Source: Roseovarius sp.
GTDB lineage: Bacteria > Pseudomonadota > Alphaproteobacteria > Rhodobacterales > Rhodobacteraceae
DNA length: 64,000 nucleotides
Reading direction: 5' to 3'
Assembly (NCBI RefSeq): GCF_027019125.1
Contig: NZ_JALUXE010000027.1
Location: forward strand, 496,001 to 560,000
The notes under the pieces were generated by a model. That model saw only the letters and a program-made list of their open reading frames with translations. It was not told the origin of the DNA and made no database searches. The translations under genes were made by a program, and so were the position numbers. This document shows positions 60,470-64,000 of this stretch, piece by piece. Position 1 is the first letter of the stretch. Every line of letters starts with the position of its first letter.

Positions 60470-60955
60470 ATGTTCACCCTCGAGACGGAGCAACCCGTTG
60501 ATTACTGGGAGGTTGAGGCCCTCTATGACCTGTGTTTCGCACCGGGGCGCGAGGCGCTGTCGTCTTACCGGCTGCGCGATGATGTGCCGCCCGTGCGCGA
60601 TCTGTGCCGCGTCGTGCGTGATGGTGCGGGCATTCTGGCGGGGGCGATCCGCTATTGGCCCGTTCGGATCGGCCCGGCGCGGGCGCTCTTGCTGGGGCCG
60701 GTGGCGGTGCATCCCACCCATCAAGGCGAGGGACTGGGCGCGCTGCTGATGCGCGACAGTCTGGAGCGCGCGGCAGCGCTGGGCTGGGAGCGGGTGATCC
60801 TCGTGGGCGATGCGCCCTATTACAGCCGCTTTGGCTTTGCCAAGCTGGAAGCGGTGGAAATGCCGCCCCCCACCAACCCCGAGCGCGTTCTGGGGCTGGA
60901 ATTGCGCCCCGGCGCATGGAAGGATGTGGCCGGGAAAGTGGGCCGCGACGCTTGA
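60470..60955 (+). CDS. GNAT family N-acetyltransferase (YhbS-like)
   Basis: 161 residues. It has ALLLGPVAVHPTHQGEGLGA (motif A), LLMRDSLERAAALGWERVIL, and VGDAPYYSRFGFAKLEAVEM, the YhbS-type arrangement with a C-terminal LGLELRPGAW. ATG 60470 (MFTLETEQP) has AAGGG upstream; ATG 60434 adds 12 residues and cannot be ruled out. The acceptor is unknown. It overlaps no other gene and diverges from the flavin reductase-like gene. Confidence 0.87.
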   Translation: MFTLETEQPVDYWEVEALYDLCFAPGREALSSYRLRDDVPPVRDLCRVVRDGAGILAGAIRYWPVRIGPARALLLGPVAVHPTHQGEGLGALLMRDSLERAAALGWERVILVGDAPYYSRFGFAKLEAVEMPPPTNPERVLGLELRPGAWKDVAGKVGRDA

Positions 60956-61009
60956 ATTCAGGCCCTGCCGTGGCCAGTTCAACCTGGGCAACGAGGATGA
61001 GGCACGCGC

Positions 61010-61780
61010 ATGGAGCTATTGGGCCGACCGATTGACGAGGCCGAGACCGAGCGGCGCTTGCGCGCGCTGGTGGCGCGCAACGCGCAGGCGGGCAATGGCG
61101 TGATCGACCTGCTCAACCTCGTGGGCGGCCGGGCCGAGGGGCTGCTTGACCGTCTGCCGCCTGCCTTGCGCGCGCGGCTCAACGAGACCACCGAAGAGGC
61201 GCTGCGCCGTGCCGCCGAAATGGCGCATCGCTCGCGCGGGGTGGTGGGCGATCAGCCCGGCTGGATGGCCCGGGCGCTGACCACCTCGATGGGGGCGGTG
61301 GGCGGCATGGGCGGCCTGCCTACGGCGCTGGCCGAGTTGCCGGTCACGGTGACGGTGCTCTTGCGCGCGATTCAGGATGTGGCGGTGGAACATGGGTTCG
61401 ACCCATCCGAGCCGGGCGTGCGATTCGACTCGGTGCAGGTCTTTGGGGCGGCAGGGCCGCTTGAACGCGACGATGGGGCCAATCTGGGCTTTCTGGGCAG
61501 CCGGATGACGGTCACGGGCCCCGCGCTCAATGCGCTGATTGCACGTGTGGCTCCGCGGCTTGCGGCGGTTCTGGGCCAAAAGCTTGCAGCGCAGACGGTG
61601 CCCATTCTGGGGGCTGCGGCGGGGGCCGCGACCAACTATGCCTATACCCGCTATTATCAGGACATGGCGCAGGTGCATTTCGGGCTGCGGCGGCTGGCCA
61701 TCGACTCGGGTCGCGATCATGCGGCGCTGATTGCCGAGTTTCGCGCCTGGGCCGAAGAGGCGCAGGGGCGCGTCACCTGA
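61010..61780 (+). CDS. EcsC family protein
   Basis: 256 residues. It resembles EcsC proteins: NAQAGNGVIDLLNLVGGRAE, ALTTSMGAVGGMGGLPTALA, ELPVTVTVLLRAIQDVAVEH, then QKLAAQTVPILGAAAGAATN and YAYTRYYQDMAQVHFGLRRL. Glycine-rich membrane-like stretches suggest peripheral or shallow membrane association. The role of EcsC proteins is not settled (named from the B. subtilis ecs operon). Confidence 0.87.
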   Translation: MELLGRPIDEAETERRLRALVARNAQAGNGVIDLLNLVGGRAEGLLDRLPPALRARLNETTEEALRRAAEMAHRSRGVVGDQPGWMARALTTSMGAVGGMGGLPTALAELPVTVTVLLRAIQDVAVEHGFDPSEPGVRFDSVQVFGAAGPLERDDGANLGFLGSRMTVTGPALNALIARVAPRLAAVLGQKLAAQTVPILGAAAGAATNYAYTRYYQDMAQVHFGLRRLAIDSGRDHAALIAEFRAWAEEAQGRVT

Positions 61781-61890
61781 CCCAGACCCCGCCGCGCCGA
61801 CGCAAAGAGGCAGGGTCGCCCAAATTATTTTCTTGATATTACGGGCGCAACTCATACGCTGACGTCCATTGGTAAATATGGATTTCAGGT

Positions 61891-62265
61891 ATGGCAACGA
61901 CAGGGGAACATGGTGCCGCGCTGCCCGGATGGTTCGCGTCACCGGGCGAGGGTGACACGCTGGCTTGGGTCTCGCTCGCGCTGATGATTTGCGTTGTTTA
62001 CGGGCTGGTTACGCTCTACGCGGCTTTCGATCGCTGGGCAGAGCAACAATCGCATGGCACGCCACTGGCCAAGACGATCCCCACCATGCTGACAATCGCC
62101 CTGCTCTACGAGATCTTTCCGCTTGGGCATTTCAACATTCTCTTGCCGATCAGCGCCATCCTGATTGCGCTCATGGCGGATTGGTCGCGGTTCAACCTGC
62201 GCGGCGCGAACCCCGACAGCGCCCCTGAAGGCAACACCAAAACAGACGGGGGAGACCATGCTTGA
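61891..62265 (+). CDS. Small inner-membrane protein paired with HlyD adaptor
   Basis: 124 residues, with about three hydrophobic segments (LAWVSLALMICVVYGLVTLY, TIPTMLTIALLYEIFPLG, ILLPISAILIALMADW) and an acidic, polar C-terminus NPDSAPEGNTKTDGGDHA. It overlaps the HlyD gene start by eight bases, so the pair is translationally coupled. The layout recalls the E. coli YiaW (DUF3302)/YiaV pair; I infer the analogy from order and topology, not from sequence identity. Confidence 0.78.
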   Translation: MATTGEHGAALPGWFASPGEGDTLAWVSLALMICVVYGLVTLYAAFDRWAEQQSHGTPLAKTIPTMLTIALLYEIFPLGHFNILLPISAILIALMADWSRFNLRGANPDSAPEGNTKTDGGDHA

Positions 62266-63454
62266 ACTTCTCCTGACGTCTTTCCCGGTCATCATCCGCT
62301 ATTTCCAGCTCAAGCGCCGGGGCGAGGCGATGACCGTCTGGAACATGCGCACGGCAGTGTTGATCTGGGCGGTGCTGGCCTTTCTGCTGTTCCTCGTCAT
62401 CTTCTATTTCCACCCCAAGTCCTATTCGGGCATCGTTCCCTTTCGCACCATTTCCGTGGTGGCGCAGTCCAGCGGGCCGGTGACAGAGCTGAACGTGCAG
62501 AATGGTCAGAGGGTCGAAGCGGGCGATCTGCTGTTCCGGGTCGATGACCGCAGCCAGCGCGCTGCGCTGGAACAAGCAAAGGCGGAATTCGGCAAGATCG
62601 AAGCCGCCGAGAGCAAGGCCGCAGAGACGCTCAAGGTCGCCCAGGCCTCGGTGGTCGAGGCGCGGTCCTCGCTCGAAAAGCTCAAGGTCGATCTGGACAA
62701 TGCGCTGACGCTGGTCACGCGCAATGTGGGCACGCGCGATGCGGTGCGCCAACTGGAATCCTCGGTGGCCATTGCCGAGGCCGGATTGGCGGCGGCAGAG
62801 GCACAGGTTGCCTTGGCCGAAACCGATATTTCCGAAACCCTCCCGGCGCAGCGGCGCGCCGCCGAGGCCGCGTTGCACAGCGCCGAGGTGTCGCTGGAGC
62901 AAACCTCGGTGCATAGCTATTCGGGCGGCATCGTCACGCAGCTTGCGCTGAGCGTGGGCAGCCCTGCCTCGACCCTGATCCTCAGCCCCGCGATGGTGAT
63001 CATTCCGGATCGCCCCGAGGGATGGCCGGTGCGGACGGTGGCGGGTTTCGCGCAGGCGGCGAACAACACGATCTATCCCGGCATGCCCGCCGAGATTGCC
63101 TGCGACAGCAACCTCAGCCTGTCCTTTCACAATGCGGTCCTGCCCGCGCGGGTGGTCTCGGTCCAGCCCGCGATTTCCACGGGGCAGATCGTGCCCGGTG
63201 GCCGCCTCATGGACCCGGCGGAAATGCTGCGGCGCGGTTCGATCCTCGTCTATCTGGAACTGGTCCATCCCGAACATGAAAAGATCATGCTCGATGGCAG
63301 CGGCTGCATGGTGCAGACCTATACCAACAATCTGCACGGGTTCTTCGGCCATGTCATCGCGGCCACTGGTGTGGTCAAGGCGGTCGGCCTGCGCATCAAG
63401 GTCTGGGGTTCGCTGGTGTCGGGCGTGGGTCTTGCCGGGGGCGGCGGGCACTGA
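62258..63454 (+). CDS. HlyD family secretion/efflux periplasmic adaptor
   Basis: 398 residues. One N-terminal membrane anchor (about 30-50, AVLIWAVLAFLLFLVIFYFH), a lipoyl/barrel-sandwich start VVAQSSGPVTELNVQNGQRV, a long coiled-coil hairpin (about 95-200, ALEQAKAEFGKIEAAESKAA) and the return beta strands SGGIVTQLALSVGSP. This is the membrane-fusion protein build that links an inner-membrane exporter to an outer-membrane channel. No exporter or TolC gene is adjacent, so the partner may be the preceding small membrane protein or one encoded elsewhere. Confidence 0.9.
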   Translation: MLELLLTSFPVIIRYFQLKRRGEAMTVWNMRTAVLIWAVLAFLLFLVIFYFHPKSYSGIVPFRTISVVAQSSGPVTELNVQNGQRVEAGDLLFRVDDRSQRAALEQAKAEFGKIEAAESKAAETLKVAQASVVEARSSLEKLKVDLDNALTLVTRNVGTRDAVRQLESSVAIAEAGLAAAEAQVALAETDISETLPAQRRAAEAALHSAEVSLEQTSVHSYSGGIVTQLALSVGSPASTLILSPAMVIIPDRPEGWPVRTVAGFAQAANNTIYPGMPAEIACDSNLSLSFHNAVLPARVVSVQPAISTGQIVPGGRLMDPAEMLRRGSILVYLELVHPEHEKIMLDGSGCMVQTYTNNLHGFFGHVIAATGVVKAVGLRIKVWGSLVSGVGLAGGGGH

Positions 63455-63472
63455 GGCCTGTCCAGGCCTCAG
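63451..63472. terminator. GC palindrome overlapping the hlyD-like stop
   Basis: Ten-base perfect arms CTGAGGCCTG / CAGGCCTCAG with a two-base centre, covering the stop codon and reaching to within a few bases of the convergent ptsP stop. There is no T run; it is a possible pause or bidirectional stop signal. Confidence 0.45.
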
Positions 63473-63476
63473 CCCC

Positions 63477-64000
63477 TCACATCTGTTCGCGCAGATAGTC
63501 CACCGCCGCCGGGCGCACGCTTTGCGCGCCCCGCGCGCGCTCGGCATGGATGATCTCGCGCAATTCCCCCAGATCAATGCGCCGCAACAGGCTCTTGACC
63601 GGACCGATCGAGGCGGGACGCATCGAGAGCGTGCGAAATCCGATGGCGGCCAGACAGGCGGCCTCGATCGGGCGTCCCGCATCCTCGCCACAAAAGCTCA
63701 GCGGCGTGCCCAGCGTGGCGCAGCGATAGACGATGCCTTCGAGGAAATTGAGAAAACTGAGGTTGAGCGTGTCATAGCGGCGGCGGACGCGCTCGTTCTC
63801 GCGGTCGGCGGCAAAGAAGAACTGCTTGAGGTCATTGCCCCCCACCGAGATGAAATCCACCTCGGAATAAAACGCATCCGGCGCAAAGGCCAGCGACGGG
63901 GTTTCCAGCATCGCGCCCACTTCGATCTGTTCGGGGATCGGATGGCCCAGAATACGCTCGCGCTCCAGCGCCTTGTCCATTTCGGCACGGGCGGCGGTGA
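63477..64000 (-). CDS. ptsP: PtsP-like phosphoenolpyruvate-protein phosphotransferase (C-terminal part)
   Basis: About 174 C-terminal residues are visible; the start lies beyond the right edge. They match the PEP-binding TIM-barrel end of enzyme I: IPEQIEVGAMLETPSLAFAP, DFISVGGNDLKQFFFAADRE (FxSxGxNDLxQ pattern), LSFCGEDAGRPIEAACLAAI with the catalytic cysteine, and GFRTLSMRPASIGPVKSLLR. The sequence favours the nitrogen-PTS enzyme PtsP. It converges with the HlyD-like gene. Confidence 0.88.
   Translation of the reverse strand, partial: TAARAEMDKALERERILGHPIPEQIEVGAMLETPSLAFAPDAFYSEVDFISVGGNDLKQFFFAADRENERVRRRYDTLNLSFLNFLEGIVYRCATLGTPLSFCGEDAGRPIEAACLAAIGFRTLSMRPASIGPVKSLLRRIDLGELREIIHAERARGAQSVRPAAVDYLREQM

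Overview
The window looks like chromosomal DNA of a marine alphaproteobacterium of the Rhodobacteraceae (Roseobacter group). The evidence is high-GC coding sequence, a Roseobacter-type porin with a TTG start, RTX proteins ending in Hint domains, a CarD/ferredoxin/Suv3-type helicase block, a fused RibB with a degenerate RibA half, a tRNA-His that lacks G-1, and several small families typical of the group (DUF6324, DUF6476, DUF2256, MmcB). I see no phage, insertion sequence, CRISPR array or rRNA. Both edges cut a gene: a DUF2189 membrane protein on the left and a PtsP-like PEP phosphotransferase on the right.

Layout. 1-8.6 kb: a polar amino acid ABC transporter (minus strand) diverges from a TetR regulator, an aminotransferase, a DDAH/arginine-deiminase-type hydrolase, a DAO-family FAD oxidase and a carboxymuconolactone-decarboxylase-family protein. 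Together they look like an uptake and catabolism locus for an arginine-like or methylated guanidino compound. 8.8-16 kb: a major porin with a strong terminator, two tandem sulfotransferases, small envelope proteins, a cold-shock protein, an ArsC-like reductase, an unrecognised 427-residue protein and a lytic transglycosylase. 16-21.4 kb: aminopeptidase N, a photolyase/cryptochrome followed by a DUF2256 zinc-ribbon protein, and a class I glutamine amidotransferase of the PuuD type.

21.4-30 kb: two large RTX calcium-binding proteins (2017 and 748 residues), both on the minus strand. They share an N-terminal module and a C-terminal Hint (hedgehog/intein) domain. 30-36 kb: an SDR dehydrogenase, an isoprenylcysteine-methyltransferase-like membrane protein, the PntAB transhydrogenase and a DUF3422 protein. 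36-38.6 kb: a divergent SHMT-like enzyme and its LysR regulator. 38.6-41 kb: a ribB-ribH-nusB operon.

41.3-41.6 kb holds a low-GC intergenic region with nested inverted repeats that is the best candidate for an unrecognised structured RNA. It is followed by mmcB, small proteins and tRNA-His. 43-57 kb is mostly housekeeping: pseudouridine synthase, RpoH, a DUF900 hydrolase, a DksA-like zinc finger, oligoendopeptidase F, a FAH-family protein, a lysophospholipase-like hydrolase with an SCP2 protein, a Suv3-like helicase with an Hsp15-like S4 protein, FdxA and CarD. 56-64 kb: divergent cobS/cobT, an orphan FbpB-type iron permease, a flavin reductase-like protein, a GNAT enzyme, an EcsC-family protein, a small membrane protein plus HlyD adaptor pair, and the ptsP end.

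Dispersed G/C-rich palindromes with a conserved GTATTTT-containing tail occur three times (30.2, 40.9 and 46.8 kb), and two perfect A/T-rich palindromes lie side by side at 59.7 kb. Functions are assigned from recognised family motifs read by eye; no database search was possible.
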